Shown: piece after piece, positions 27,491 to 36,913 of the stretch
Numbering within the stretch: position 1 is the stretch's first letter
How the letters are laid out: every line of letters begins with the position of its first letter
Assembly (NCBI RefSeq): GCF_009729095.1
Contig: NZ_VTGX01000002.1
Location: 1,116,001-1,180,000 of the forward strand
Length of the DNA stretch: 64,000 nucleotides
Reading direction: 5' to 3'
Origin: Mycolicibacterium sp. CBMA 247
GTDB lineage: Bacteria; Actinomycetota; Actinomycetes; Mycobacteriales; Mycobacteriaceae
Program-made: the position numbers and the translations under genes
Notes under the pieces: model-generated
The model's input: only the letters and a program-made list of their open reading frames with translations
Databases searched by the model: none
What the model was told of the DNA's origin: nothing

Positions 27491-29275
27491 ATGTGCGGCA
27501 TCATCGCCTGCCGAACGACTCGGTCTGCGGTCGATTACCTGCGGGTGGGACTGCGCCGGCTTGAGTACCGGGGGTACGACTCGGTAGGTGTCGCTCTGCA
27601 GACCGCATCCGGCGAAATAGTCCGACTGCGAACAACGGGACGGGTCGGGGCCCTGGAAGGGCTGCTGGACGGGTGGACCGGCGCACAGTTCGACGGTGTG
27701 GGGATCGGCCACACGCGCTGGGCTACTAACGGGCTGGTCAGCGAGGGTAACGCACACCCGCACATCGACTGCACTGGGCAACTCAGCTTGGTGCATAACG
27801 GAATCATCGAAAATGCCGCCGGCCTGCGGTGTGAGCTCGCGGCTACCGGGCACACGTTCTTGACGACAGTCGACAGTGAAGTCCTGTGCCACCTGATCGA
27901 ATATGAGCGGAATCGCTGTGGAGACCTCGTCCGAGCGCTGCAGAATGCGCTCGCCCGGGTGGAGGGAACCTGGGCTCTGGCCGTGCTGGAGCAAGGAACA
28001 GGGCGAATCGGGCTGGCCGCCAATGGTTCTCCGCTGCTGGTGGCCCATACCTCGCACGGCGACTTTGCCGCAAGCGAGATCGCAGCGATCGCCGACTGGG
28101 TCGACGGGTTCCGCGTCTTGGACGACGGGGATGTCGTCGAGCTGGTGAATGGCTGGTGGAATCGCTCGGGAACGGCCGTACCACCACCGGTGGCGAGCCG
28201 CTGTAGGTGGGTTGGCCATGATGTCGAACTGAACGGCTACACCGACTGCATGGCGAAGGAAATCGACGAGCAGCCGGAAGCCGCCGCTCGGGTCCTCGAT
28301 GAGCTCGTCGACGGAATCGCAAACGGAGCGATCTGGAACCAGCTGGGACTGCCCCCTTTCGAACGTCTGAGGGTGATCGGCTGTGGAACATCGCTGAACG
28401 CAGGCCAGGTGATCGGCAACCTGACCCGCGAACTCGGTGGGGTACCGGTGTCCGCCACCGTCGCGAGCGAAGCTGCTGCAGAGGTTCCCGACGAGCATCA
28501 GCTGTGCCTGGCGATAAGTCAGTCAGGCGAGACCACCGATGTGCTGCGTGCGGTGGAATCTCCGGCAATGGGTGAGGCGCCCTTGTTGGCGCTTACCAAT
28601 AATCCGCGGTCCACTCTGGCACGGCTGGCCGATGCTGTCATCGGATGCCCAGCCGGTCCCCAGATCGGGGTGGTCGCCACCAAGACGTTCGCGTGTCAGG
28701 TGATTTCTGGTGTAGCACTGATGCTTTCAGCGCTTGTGGCCATGAATCGGCTGTCCAGGGCATCGGCAACCGGGATTGTCGACGATCTTCGACGCGTGCC
28801 GGATCAACTGGCTGCTGCCGGTGCGGTTGCCAAGTGTGTCGTACCGCAGATCGCCGACGAACTCGTCTCGGCCGATGGGTTCATCTTCATTGCCCGCGGA
28901 TCGGGTCTGCCCTATGCGGCCGAAGGTGCTCTCAAGCTCCAGGAACTCACGCACCGGTGGGCCGAGCACTACCCAGCCGGGGAGCTCAAGCACGGCCCCC
29001 TGGCACTCGTCGACTTCGGCACCCCCGTTGTTGTCGTTGACAACGGTGACCCGAAGCTGGCCTTCGACATCGCAGAAGTTCAGGACCGCGGCGGCCGGGT
29101 GATAACGATCGGCTCCGCAGGCAGTGAGATCCCGGTGGCAACAGTTCCGGTCGCCCCGTGGGGTCCCCTGGAGAGCGCCGTCGTGATGCAGATTCTCGCA
29201 CGCAATCTTGCACTGGCTCTGGGCCACGACGTCGACAAACCACGCGACCTGGCCAAGTCGGGAACGCTGGAGTGA
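27491..29275 (+). CDS. GlmS-like glutamine:fructose-6-phosphate aminotransferase
   Basis: A full-length (594 residues) isomerising glucosamine-6-phosphate synthase. The N-terminal class II glutaminase starts MCGIIAC with the Cys nucleophile at position 2. The first SIS domain has GCGTSLNAG and ISQSGETTDVL. The second has GALKLQELTHRWAEHYPAGELKHGPLAL, and the end DVDKPRDLAKSGTLE is the GlmS C-terminal signature. All landmarks are intact, so it should make glucosamine-6-phosphate or a close analogue. It is probably a second copy, since an essential housekeeping glmS is expected elsewhere. ATG at 27491 follows GGGGAA. It starts the coupled five-gene cassette. Confidence 0.88.
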   Translation: MCGIIACRTTRSAVDYLRVGLRRLEYRGYDSVGVALQTASGEIVRLRTTGRVGALEGLLDGWTGAQFDGVGIGHTRWATNGLVSEGNAHPHIDCTGQLSLVHNGIIENAAGLRCELAATGHTFLTTVDSEVLCHLIEYERNRCGDLVRALQNALARVEGTWALAVLEQGTGRIGLAANGSPLLVAHTSHGDFAASEIAAIADWVDGFRVLDDGDVVELVNGWWNRSGTAVPPPVASRCRWVGHDVELNGYTDCMAKEIDEQPEAAARVLDELVDGIANGAIWNQLGLPPFERLRVIGCGTSLNAGQVIGNLTRELGGVPVSATVASEAAAEVPDEHQLCLAISQSGETTDVLRAVESPAMGEAPLLALTNNPRSTLARLADAVIGCPAGPQIGVVATKTFACQVISGVALMLSALVAMNRLSRASATGIVDDLRRVPDQLAAAGAVAKCVVPQIADELVSADGFIFIARGSGLPYAAEGALKLQELTHRWAEHYPAGELKHGPLALVDFGTPVVVVDNGDPKLAFDIAEVQDRGGRVITIGSAGSEIPVATVPVAPWGPLESAVVMQILARNLALALGHDVDKPRDLAKSGTLE

Positions 29276-29279
29276 CGAC

Positions 29280-30884
29280 ATGGGCCCAGCGAAGCTAGCA
29301 ACTGCCAACGGTATTGAGCCCCGAACCATGTCTCACACCGTTGCTCCATCCGGCACCGATCTCGCCGGTGATGTGGTGGCGGACTTCGCCGCTGCGGCGC
29401 GAGACTGGCCCGATCGCGCGGCCATTGTGCACAACGGGACCACCATCGACTATCGAGACCTCGCAGCGCGGGTCCGGGTCACCGCGTCGCGGTACCAGGG
29501 ACGAGGAATCGGTGCCGATGGAGCATCTGGTCTGATCGGCGTTTTGGTCTCGCACACCCCCGATGTGGTCGATCACCTGCTCGGGATACTGCAGGCCGGC
29601 GCCGCCTACTGCCCGATCGACGTGGCCCTTCCCGTTGCCAGAAAACAGACGCTGGCCACGGTCCTTGGGCTGGACCGATTGTTCGTGACGGCCGGCAGTT
29701 CGCACCAACCGATGAACCTGCGGATCGAAACGCTGGACGAGCATGCGGTGCCTCCAAAAACCGAACTGCCGCAGCCGTCATGGCACCCGAGCGATCCGGC
29801 GTATGTGTTGTGCACCTCGGGTTCCACCGGGGTGCCGAAGCCGGTGGTGGTCTCGCGGCGCGCCCTCACCATCACGGTGCGCGCGCTGCGCCACCTCTTC
29901 GCACTCACCCCCGACGACCGCGTGCTCCAGTTCGCGTCACTCGGGTGGGACACCTGTCTGGAGGAGATATTGCCCGCGCTGACGGCAGGCGCGACATTGG
30001 TTTTCGACGACGCGGCCCACTCCGCTTCGTTCCCCATCTTCGTCCGCATGCTGGCGGAACGGGAGGTCACTGTGCTCGACCTGCCGACCGCGTTCTGGCA
30101 CGAGCTGGTGCTTTTCCTGCACGAGGAGCAGGCGGCACTGCCAGACAGCGTCCGCCTCGTTGTGATCGGCGGCGAGCGGGTTGATCGAACCCGATTGCGT
30201 CAGTGGCGTGACCTCGACGTCGGACAGGTGAGGTTGCTCAACACCTACGGATGCACCGAAACGACGATGGTGACCCACGCGGTGCAGCTGAGCGGCCCCG
30301 GCACCGAAGCAGAAGTCGCGACGCGCGACGCCGAGGCGCCACTCGGGCGTCCACTTGCCCATCTGCGCGACCACGTGACCGATGAGGGTGAACTGCTGGT
30401 GTCGGGACCCTCATTGGCCACCGGGTACCTCGGGTTGCCGGAACTCACCGCGACCGGATTCCCGATCGTCGATCTTGGCTCCGGACCGACCCGATGGTTC
30501 CACACCGGAGACATCGTCACCCGCGGTGAAGGCGGGCTGCTGTACGCGCGCGGCCGCACCGATGAACAGGTGAAAGTACTTGGTGTGCGCGTACATCCGG
30601 GTGAGGTCGAGGCGCAGCTGACCACCCATCCGGCGGTCGCGGGTGCCGTTGTGGTTGGTGAACGGCGGCTCGGGCGCACGGTGTTGACAGCCTATGTCGT
30701 TCCGGTCGGGGCAATTACTGCGGCTGAGCTGAAACGCTATCTACGTGAGCGCTTACCCGGTCAATTCGTGCCGAGCCGAGTGGAATTCGTCGACGGGCTG
30801 GCTTACACGGCCAGCGGCAAAGTTGATCGGACAGCAACGCGGCTTGCTGCAGCGGACCACGGCAACAAAGGAGTAGGTCGATGA
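29280..30884 (+). CDS. Stand-alone NRPS-type adenylation enzyme, predicted specificity beta-lysine
   Basis: A 534-residue AMP-forming enzyme with all adenylation core motifs: YVLCTSGSTGVPKPVVVS (A3), WFHTGDIVTR (A7), GRTDEQVKVLGVRVHPGEVE (A8) and ASGKVDRTA (A10 Lys). Aligned to GrsA, the pocket residues are D235 and T236 (GWDTCLEE), E239, D278 (TVLDLPTAF), V299 and G301 (LVVIGGE), T322, M330 and V331 (LNTYGCTETTMV). Two acidic side chains predict a basic amino acid. From memory DTEDVGTMVK is the listed code for beta-lysine. ATG at 29280 follows GGAG, five bases after the glmS-like stop. The next gene is its carrier. Confidence 0.88.
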   Translation: MGPAKLATANGIEPRTMSHTVAPSGTDLAGDVVADFAAAARDWPDRAAIVHNGTTIDYRDLAARVRVTASRYQGRGIGADGASGLIGVLVSHTPDVVDHLLGILQAGAAYCPIDVALPVARKQTLATVLGLDRLFVTAGSSHQPMNLRIETLDEHAVPPKTELPQPSWHPSDPAYVLCTSGSTGVPKPVVVSRRALTITVRALRHLFALTPDDRVLQFASLGWDTCLEEILPALTAGATLVFDDAAHSASFPIFVRMLAEREVTVLDLPTAFWHELVLFLHEEQAALPDSVRLVVIGGERVDRTRLRQWRDLDVGQVRLLNTYGCTETTMVTHAVQLSGPGTEAEVATRDAEAPLGRPLAHLRDHVTDEGELLVSGPSLATGYLGLPELTATGFPIVDLGSGPTRWFHTGDIVTRGEGGLLYARGRTDEQVKVLGVRVHPGEVEAQLTTHPAVAGAVVVGERRLGRTVLTAYVVPVGAITAAELKRYLRERLPGQFVPSRVEFVDGLAYTASGKVDRTATRLAAADHGNKGVGR

Positions 30885-31102
30885 GCCCCAACCAAATCGT
30901 CCAGATCTTCCGTAGGGTCCTCAATACCCCTCGGGTGAACACGGACTCCGACTTCTTCGAACTCGGCGGTGATTCGCTGCTGGCCACCCGGGTGCTCAGC
31001 GCAATTGCCCGCGAGTTCGGGCCCGAGCTTTCGTGGGAAGACTTCATCGAAAACCCCTCGGCGGAAGGGTTGTTCGCTAAAGTTGCCGCCGCAGTGCCGT
31101 GA
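30881..31102 (+). CDS. Discrete peptidyl/acyl carrier protein
   Basis: A 73-residue carrier domain with the phosphopantetheine attachment site FFELGGDSLLATRVL (Ser near residue 30). It overlaps the adenylation gene by four bases (ATGA) and the following amine oxidase by four (GTGA), so the three are translationally coupled. It is the expected acceptor of the aminoacyl group activated by the adenylation enzyme. No condensation or thioesterase domain accompanies it. Confidence 0.9.
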   Translation: MSPNQIVQIFRRVLNTPRVNTDSDFFELGGDSLLATRVLSAIAREFGPELSWEDFIENPSAEGLFAKVAAAVP

Positions 31103-32484
31103 ACAGGGCAGGCATGCGGGTCGTCGTGGTCGGTGCCGGAGTGGCGGGGCTGACAGCTGCCGTCGACTTGGCGGCGGCGGGCGCGGAGGTCACCGTGCTG
31201 GAAGCGCGTGATCGGGTAGGCGGCCGGATGCGCGGTATCCCGCTAGGTGAGGGCGTCGTCACCGACGGTGGTGCTGCCTATCTGGGCGTGCGGCACACCG
31301 AGTTGCTCGCACTGATACGTGAGCACGGACTTGACGTGGTCTCCACAGAGATGGGCGGCGACAGTACGTTCCTGGTGACCGATCGTCGAACGACGACTGC
31401 GGGTCGGGTGCCGCCACTGGACGCGGTCGCACTCGGCGATCTGTTCGATCGGCTTGAGGGATTGGTCGAACAGGTTCGGCCCGATGCGCCATGGTTGAGC
31501 CCGGAGGCGGAAACCCTGGACCGGCTGCCCGCCGCACGCTGGCTGTCCGAGCAGGTCAGACACCCCGACGCCCAGACCTTCTTCCCGCTGTTCATCGGCG
31601 AGATGATGGCCGCCGATCCGGCCGCGATCTCGGTCCTGCACATGGCCTTCTATCTGCGCTCCGGCGGGGGCATCCGCTATCTCAACGCCTTCGAGGGCGG
31701 AGCCCAGCAGTGGCGGATCGACGGCGGTGCGCATCTGCTGACCCAGGCGCTCGCCGAACGGCTGGGGGAACGGGTGCACCTGGATCGTCCGGTTTGTGCG
31801 ATCGACCAGGAATCCGACGACGTGGTGGTGCAATGCCTTTCAGATGTGGACGGCACCCGGTGGGAATACCGAGCCGATCGGGTGGTGGTCGCCGTGCCAC
31901 CGCTGTTGGCGCAGCAGATCGAGTTCCGGCCCGCGCTGCGCGCGCCACGAGCGACGCCGGACACCGGCCGCGGTTGTGCGGTCAAGGTGCATCTTGGTTA
32001 CCCGTCTCCGATCTGGCGCGAGCGCGGCCTGTCTGGCTGGTCGGTGAGTACAGATGGCCCCTTGCTGTCCACGGTCGATGACTCGCCGCCGGGCGGATCG
32101 GCGGGCGTGCTCACCGGATTCGTCACCGGCGCAGCGGCATCGGCGTTCTCGGTGCTGCCGGAACGTCTGCAGCGGGACGCGGTGCTCGCCCATACCCGCC
32201 GGCTTTTCCCGCAGTTGCCGGCACCGGAGCAATGCACGGTGACCGACTGGCTGGCCGAGAAATACAGCAGGGGGTGCTATGCCGCCCTGTTCGGCCCGGG
32301 CGACTGGCTGCGGTTGGGGCCGACCTTGACCGAACCTCACGGCCGCGTCCATTGGGCAGGCACCGAAACCAGCTTGGAGTTCTTCGGGCTGATGGAGGGT
32401 GCAATCAGGTCAGGTCGAAGGGCCGCAACCGAATTGATCCACGGTGCCGAACCGGCGACCGTCTCGCGAAAGGTCTTGGCGTGA
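31099..32484 (+). CDS. Flavin-containing amine oxidase family protein
   Basis: A 461-residue FAD enzyme of the monoamine oxidase/protoporphyrinogen oxidase superfamily. The dinucleotide-binding motif is VVVVGAGVAGLTAAVDLAAAGAEVTVLEARDRVGGR at residues 8-43, and the C-terminal FAD segment HWAGTETSLEFFGLMEGAIRSGRRAA matches the family. GTG at 31099 overlaps the carrier stop. Its substrate is unknown. Position between the carrier protein and the lysine aminomutase suggests oxidation of a lysine-derived amine, free or carrier-bound. Confidence 0.85.
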   Translation: MNRAGMRVVVVGAGVAGLTAAVDLAAAGAEVTVLEARDRVGGRMRGIPLGEGVVTDGGAAYLGVRHTELLALIREHGLDVVSTEMGGDSTFLVTDRRTTTAGRVPPLDAVALGDLFDRLEGLVEQVRPDAPWLSPEAETLDRLPAARWLSEQVRHPDAQTFFPLFIGEMMAADPAAISVLHMAFYLRSGGGIRYLNAFEGGAQQWRIDGGAHLLTQALAERLGERVHLDRPVCAIDQESDDVVVQCLSDVDGTRWEYRADRVVVAVPPLLAQQIEFRPALRAPRATPDTGRGCAVKVHLGYPSPIWRERGLSGWSVSTDGPLLSTVDDSPPGGSAGVLTGFVTGAAASAFSVLPERLQRDAVLAHTRRLFPQLPAPEQCTVTDWLAEKYSRGCYAALFGPGDWLRLGPTLTEPHGRVHWAGTETSLEFFGLMEGAIRSGRRAATELIHGAEPATVSRKVLA

Positions 32485-33908
32485 TGACAACACTCATCGA
32501 ACCCCCGCAGACGGGCTTCACCGCCGCAGCCGATCAGCCGTACACCTACATGCGCAAGAAGTTGTCCGAGCCCGACTGGCGGCGTTATCCGGGTTGGGCG
32601 ACGGTGACCGAGTCCGAGTGGCGAGACCCGCAATGGCAGCGCGCAAACTCCCTCAAGAACATCGGACAACTGCGCGCAGTGGTGGGGGACCTGCTCGACG
32701 AGCGGTTCTACGCCGATCTGGCCGCCGACCAGCAGCAGCGGGCGACGATGTCGATGTTGCTACCGCCGCAGATGCTCAACACCATGGCCCCGCACTGCGT
32801 GCCAGAACGGCGCTGGCTCACCGAGGCGTTCTATACAGATCCGATCCGCCGTTACATGCTGCCGGTGCTCAGCGACCGCGACCAGGAATGGGGTTCACAT
32901 CCGTACGCCGAGCGAGATTCGTTGCACGAGAGCGACATGTGGGTGGTGGAGGGCCTGACCCATCGATACCCGACCAAGGTACTCGCCGAGCTGCTGTCGA
33001 CCTGCCCGCAATACTGCGGGCACTGCACACGGATGGATCTGGTCGGCAACTCCACACCGACGATCAGCAAGGCCAAGTTGAGCCTGCATCCGACTGACCG
33101 GCAGGGCCGAATGTTGGACTACCTGCGAGCCACACCGACGGTGCGTGATGTCGTGGTGTCGGGTGGGGATGTGGCCAACATGCCCTGGCCGAGGCTGGAA
33201 GCATTTGTCATGCAGTTGCTCGACATTGACACCATCCGCGACATCCGCTTGGCAACCAAGGCGCTGGCCGCGCTGCCGCAGCACTGGCTGCAACCCAAGG
33301 TGCTCGACGGAGTCAACCGGGTGGCGCAGATCGCCTCCGCCCGTGGCGTCAACCTCGCGTTGCACACCCACATCAACCATGTGCAGTCGGTGACTCCACT
33401 GGTTGCGGCGGCGACGCGGTCACTGCTGGACGCCGGACTACGGGACGTGCGCAACCAGGGGGTGTTGTTGCGCGGGGTGAACGCCACCGCCACCGACCTG
33501 CTCGACCTGTGCTTCGCATTGCAGGGCGAAGCGAACATCCTGCCGTACTACTTCTACATGTGCGACATGATTCCCAATGCCGAACACTGGCGAATCGCCT
33601 TGTGGGAAGCCCAACAACTGCAGTCGGAGATCATGGGCTATCTGCCCGGCTTCGCGACGCCGCGACTTGTCTGTGATGTTCCCTATGTCGGCAAGCGGTG
33701 GGTCCATCAGGTGGCCTACTACGACCGGATCCGTGGCATCTCACATTGGAGCAAGAACTACCGCACCGGGTTGGATGAAACCGATGTAGACGCTTTGAAC
33801 CGCGTCTACCAGTACTACGACCCGATCGATGGTCTGGCGCCGTCTGGGCAGGCCTGGTGGCGAAAAGTTTGTGACCGTCCATGTGGCACAGCAGTTTCGG
33901 TCGGATGA
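32484..33908 (+). CDS. Lysine 2,3-aminomutase-like radical SAM/PLP enzyme
   Basis: A 474-residue KamA-family enzyme. The radical SAM cluster motif is CPQYCGHC (CxxxCxxC) near residue 174, HTHINH and the hydrophobic core are as in KamA, and LVCDVPYVGK near residue 400 supplies the PLP Lys. The two Asp residues that bind the side-chain amine of lysine in the clostridial enzyme appear to be kept (YMCDM and VCDVP). In glutamate-specific relatives they are replaced. The expected reaction is L-lysine to L-beta-lysine. ATG at 32484 overlaps the oxidase stop (TGATG); a GTG one codon earlier is possible. Confidence 0.87.
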   Translation: MTTLIEPPQTGFTAAADQPYTYMRKKLSEPDWRRYPGWATVTESEWRDPQWQRANSLKNIGQLRAVVGDLLDERFYADLAADQQQRATMSMLLPPQMLNTMAPHCVPERRWLTEAFYTDPIRRYMLPVLSDRDQEWGSHPYAERDSLHESDMWVVEGLTHRYPTKVLAELLSTCPQYCGHCTRMDLVGNSTPTISKAKLSLHPTDRQGRMLDYLRATPTVRDVVVSGGDVANMPWPRLEAFVMQLLDIDTIRDIRLATKALAALPQHWLQPKVLDGVNRVAQIASARGVNLALHTHINHVQSVTPLVAAATRSLLDAGLRDVRNQGVLLRGVNATATDLLDLCFALQGEANILPYYFYMCDMIPNAEHWRIALWEAQQLQSEIMGYLPGFATPRLVCDVPYVGKRWVHQVAYYDRIRGISHWSKNYRTGLDETDVDALNRVYQYYDPIDGLAPSGQAWWRKVCDRPCGTAVSVG

Positions 33909-34001
33909 CGGCCATGGACGCGCTGAAGTATGAGTCCGGGGGTTCGGTAACCCGCGCCCGCGGCGTCCCTGCAACGGAATTCACGCGGTTGGGGTAGAAC
34001 G

Positions 34002-35594
34002 ATGCAACAGACCGAGATCCAGGCGAGACCCGTCGATGAGCGCTCCACCAACGGGAACGGGCATCCGACGGAGGTTGGCGACACCGTCACGATCGCGCCG
34101 AAACCAGAGCCAGTCAACGGTGGCGCCGCAGGCGTCATACTGAGTCTCATACCGAGCCAGGTATTCGAGCGCACCACTTGGCAACGGCGATACGCGGCCA
34201 AGCTACGGCTAACTGACAGTTTGGTTGTCTGCATAGCAGTGGTCGTGGCGCAATACATCCGATTCGGAACCACCGCCTCGGCAGCAGACTACGTCAAATA
34301 CTTCGTGCCGGGCTTTTCTGTCGTGTTCATCTTCGTGTGGCTCTCGGTGCTCGCCGGACTCCACACTCGGTCTCCGAGGATCATCGGTTCGGGTATCGAG
34401 GAGTATCGGCGCGTAGTGGCCGCATCCTTCTGGACCTTCGGAGCGATAGCGATTGTCACGCTTCTCGTCAAGGTCGATGTCGTGCGCGGCTATCTCGCGG
34501 TCGCGCTGCCCGCGGGGACTCTCGGTCTGGTGCTGAGCAGATTGATCTGGCGTGGACGGGTGGCACGCAAGCGCGCCGGCGGCGGCTGTCAAACTGCGGT
34601 GCTGGCCATCGGAGAACTCGATGCGGTGCAGACGCTTGCGAACGAACTGACCCGAAATCCGGTCGATGGCTACCGCGTAGTGGGCGTCGGGATACCAGGG
34701 TACGGCCCCCGGCGAGGCGAACAGATAATCGTCAACGGTCGGACTGTCCCCATCATCGGCGGGGAGAACCAAGCGTTGGCGGCGATCCGCTCCTGCGGGG
34801 CCGACACCGTCGCCATTGCCGGCACGGAACACTTCGGCGTCAAGGGAATCCGCAGACTCATCTGGGATCTCGAGCCGCTGGGTATCGATCTGGTGGTTTC
34901 CACTGGAGTCATGGATGTTGCCCTCGCCCGGCTGGTGATGCGGCCAATAGCGGGGCTGCCGCTGCTGCACATTGAGAAACCCCAGTATCTCGGCGCGAAG
35001 CGCTTCCAGAAACGGGCGTTTGACGTCTGTTTCGCGTCGGCGGCTCTCCTCGGGACTCTGCCGATTCTGATCGCCACCGCAATCGCGATCAAAGTCAGCA
35101 GCCGGGGGCCGGTTTTTTACTGCGCCGAACGGATCGGCATCGATGGCAAGCCGTTCTCGATGATGAAGTTCCGCACCATGGTCAAGGACGCCGACAAACA
35201 GATGGTCAGCCTATTGAGCGCCAACGAAAGTGACGGTCTGCTGTTCAAGGTTCACGACGATCCGCGCATCACCGGTGTCGGCCGGACACTGCGGCGGTTC
35301 AGCATCGACGAACTGCCCCAGTTCCTCAACGTGTTGCGGGGGGAGATGAGTGTCGTCGGCCCCCGGCCACCGCTGCGGCGGGAGGTGGAAGCATACGACT
35401 GCGACGTGTTGCGTCGGCTGCTGGTGAAGCCGGGCGTAACGGGTTTGTGGCAGGTGAGTGGTCGATCCGACCTCTCCTGGGAGAAATCTGTCCGACTGGA
35501 TCTCTCGTACGTCGACAACTGGTCGATGATCGAAGACGTTCTGATCATCATCAAGACGTTGCGAGCGGTATTCCGCCGTACCGGAGCCTACTGA
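34002..35594 (+). CDS. Initiating sugar-phosphate transferase (polyprenyl-phosphate PHPT, WcaJ/WbaP type)
   Basis: A 530-residue membrane protein. Four transmembrane helices lie at about residues 70-180, then a CoA-binding-like central region, a fifth hydrophobic segment (VCFASAALLGTLPILIATAIAI) and the catalytic domain with KFRTM, DELPQFLNVLRGEMSVVGPRPP and KPGVTGLWQVSGRS. The family moves glucose-1-P or galactose-1-P from its nucleotide onto undecaprenyl/decaprenyl phosphate and so starts each repeat unit of an exopolysaccharide. ATG at 34002 is 93 bases after the aminomutase gene; these bases may hold a promoter. Confidence 0.92.
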   Translation: MQQTEIQARPVDERSTNGNGHPTEVGDTVTIAPKPEPVNGGAAGVILSLIPSQVFERTTWQRRYAAKLRLTDSLVVCIAVVVAQYIRFGTTASAADYVKYFVPGFSVVFIFVWLSVLAGLHTRSPRIIGSGIEEYRRVVAASFWTFGAIAIVTLLVKVDVVRGYLAVALPAGTLGLVLSRLIWRGRVARKRAGGGCQTAVLAIGELDAVQTLANELTRNPVDGYRVVGVGIPGYGPRRGEQIIVNGRTVPIIGGENQALAAIRSCGADTVAIAGTEHFGVKGIRRLIWDLEPLGIDLVVSTGVMDVALARLVMRPIAGLPLLHIEKPQYLGAKRFQKRAFDVCFASAALLGTLPILIATAIAIKVSSRGPVFYCAERIGIDGKPFSMMKFRTMVKDADKQMVSLLSANESDGLLFKVHDDPRITGVGRTLRRFSIDELPQFLNVLRGEMSVVGPRPPLRREVEAYDCDVLRRLLVKPGVTGLWQVSGRSDLSWEKSVRLDLSYVDNWSMIEDVLIIIKTLRAVFRRTGAY

Positions 35595-35602
35595 GGTTTG
35601 TC

Positions 35603-36913
35603 ATGGGCGATCAGATATCTGTCACAGTCCTGGGGATCAACTATGCTCCGGAACCCTTTGGCATTGCGCCATATACGACAGGACTCTGCCGTGGCCTGGC
35701 GAGCAGGGGTTACCGGGTCAACGTCGTCACCGGAATGCCTCACTACCCGCAGTGGCGGGTGTCGCCGGAGTATCGCTGGAAATGGACCGCGATCGAGACG
35801 TTGGATGGCGTATCCCTGAAGCGGGTAAGACATTCGGTGCCGGCGAGGGCATCGAACGGTCGCAGGGTTCTCATGGAGGCAACCTTCGGCGCTCGTGCTG
35901 CGGTATCTCGCTGGAAGCGGCCGGATGTCGTCATCTGCACAACGCCGGCACTGATAGCGACGGCGGCTCAATGTCTGCGACGTCGCGGATCCGTCGGGCA
36001 CCGGCCGGTATTCGGTGTCTGGGTTCAGGACCTCTACTCGGTCGGCCTGAGTGAGACGCAGAATCCGGGATCCGCAACGGCCCGGCTGGCCGGCCGGTTG
36101 GAGGGCTGGGTCATGCGGGAAGCCGATGGGATCATCGTTGCGCACGATCAGTTCCGCACTCGGCTCGTGCAGAATCTACAGGTAGATCCCACCACGATCA
36201 CGACGATCAGGAACTGGACCCACGTTCAGTCGAGTGGCGCAGGCGATCGAACCGCGAGTCGCGCGCGATTGGGTTGGGCAGACAACGAAACGGTGGTCCT
36301 GCACGCCGGAAACATGGGTGTCAAACAGGGTCTCGAAAACGTGGTCCGCGCAGCTCAGATCGCAGACAAGGACAGGTTGAAGCTGCGCTTCGTTCTGATG
36401 GGTGACGGGAATCAGAGATGCATGCTCGAGGCGATGGCCCGGCAGACAACCCGCCTGGAAATCCGGGATCCGCTCCCACAAAGTGATTTCGCGGATGCTC
36501 TGGAAGCTGCCGACGTACTTCTCGTGAACGAGAGGCCAGGGGTGGCTGAGATGTCGATACCGAGCAAGCTCACCTCGTACTTCCAGAGCGGGACGCCGGT
36601 CTTGGCCGCCACCAGCCCTGAAAGCAATGCGGCACAGGAGATCCGGAATTCCAGAGCGGGAATTGTGGTGGATGCCGGAGACGCGGCGCGGCTCGTCGCG
36701 GCCGCCGCATCGCTCGGCAGAGACCCGAATCTGCGAACGGAGTTGGGAACCAACGGAATCGCCTACGCGGCGGTCGAACTCAGCGAAGCGGCGTCGATAG
36801 ACAAGTTCGACAATTGGATCAAGCGCATGCTGGCGACGCAAAAGATCTGGGGCAGTGGGGATACCGATACATGCGAACGTTTCATTCACGCAGCCGGACG
36901 ATGGGGGCAGTAA
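35603..36913 (+). CDS. Glycosyltransferase family 4 (WcaI-like)
   Basis: A 436-residue GT-B fold protein starting [43 protein letters not shown], the WcaI-type N-terminus. The donor-binding half contains [21 protein letters not shown] and [17 protein letters not shown]. It presumably adds a sugar, possibly fucose, to the lipid-linked repeat unit. The ATG at 35603 is eight bases past the previous stop with GAGG before it. The frame extends into the upstream gene but that is not coding. Its stop overlaps the gmd start (TAATG). Confidence 0.87.
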   Translation: MGDQISVTVLGINYAPEPFGIAPYTTGLCRGLASRGYRVNVVTGMPHYPQWRVSPEYRWKWTAIETLDGVSLKRVRHSVPARASNGRRVLMEATFGARAAVSRWKRPDVVICTTPALIATAAQCLRRRGSVGHRPVFGVWVQDLYSVGLSETQNPGSATARLAGRLEGWVMREADGIIVAHDQFRTRLVQNLQVDPTTITTIRNWTHVQSSGAGDRTASRARLGWADNETVVLHAGNMGVKQGLENVVRAAQIADKDRLKLRFVLMGDGNQRCMLEAMARQTTRLEIRDPLPQSDFADALEAADVLLVNERPGVAEMSIPSKLTSYFQSGTPVLAATSPESNAAQEIRNSRAGIVVDAGDAARLVAAAASLGRDPNLRTELGTNGIAYAAVELSEAASIDKFDNWIKRMLATQKIWGSGDTDTCERFIHAAGRWGQ

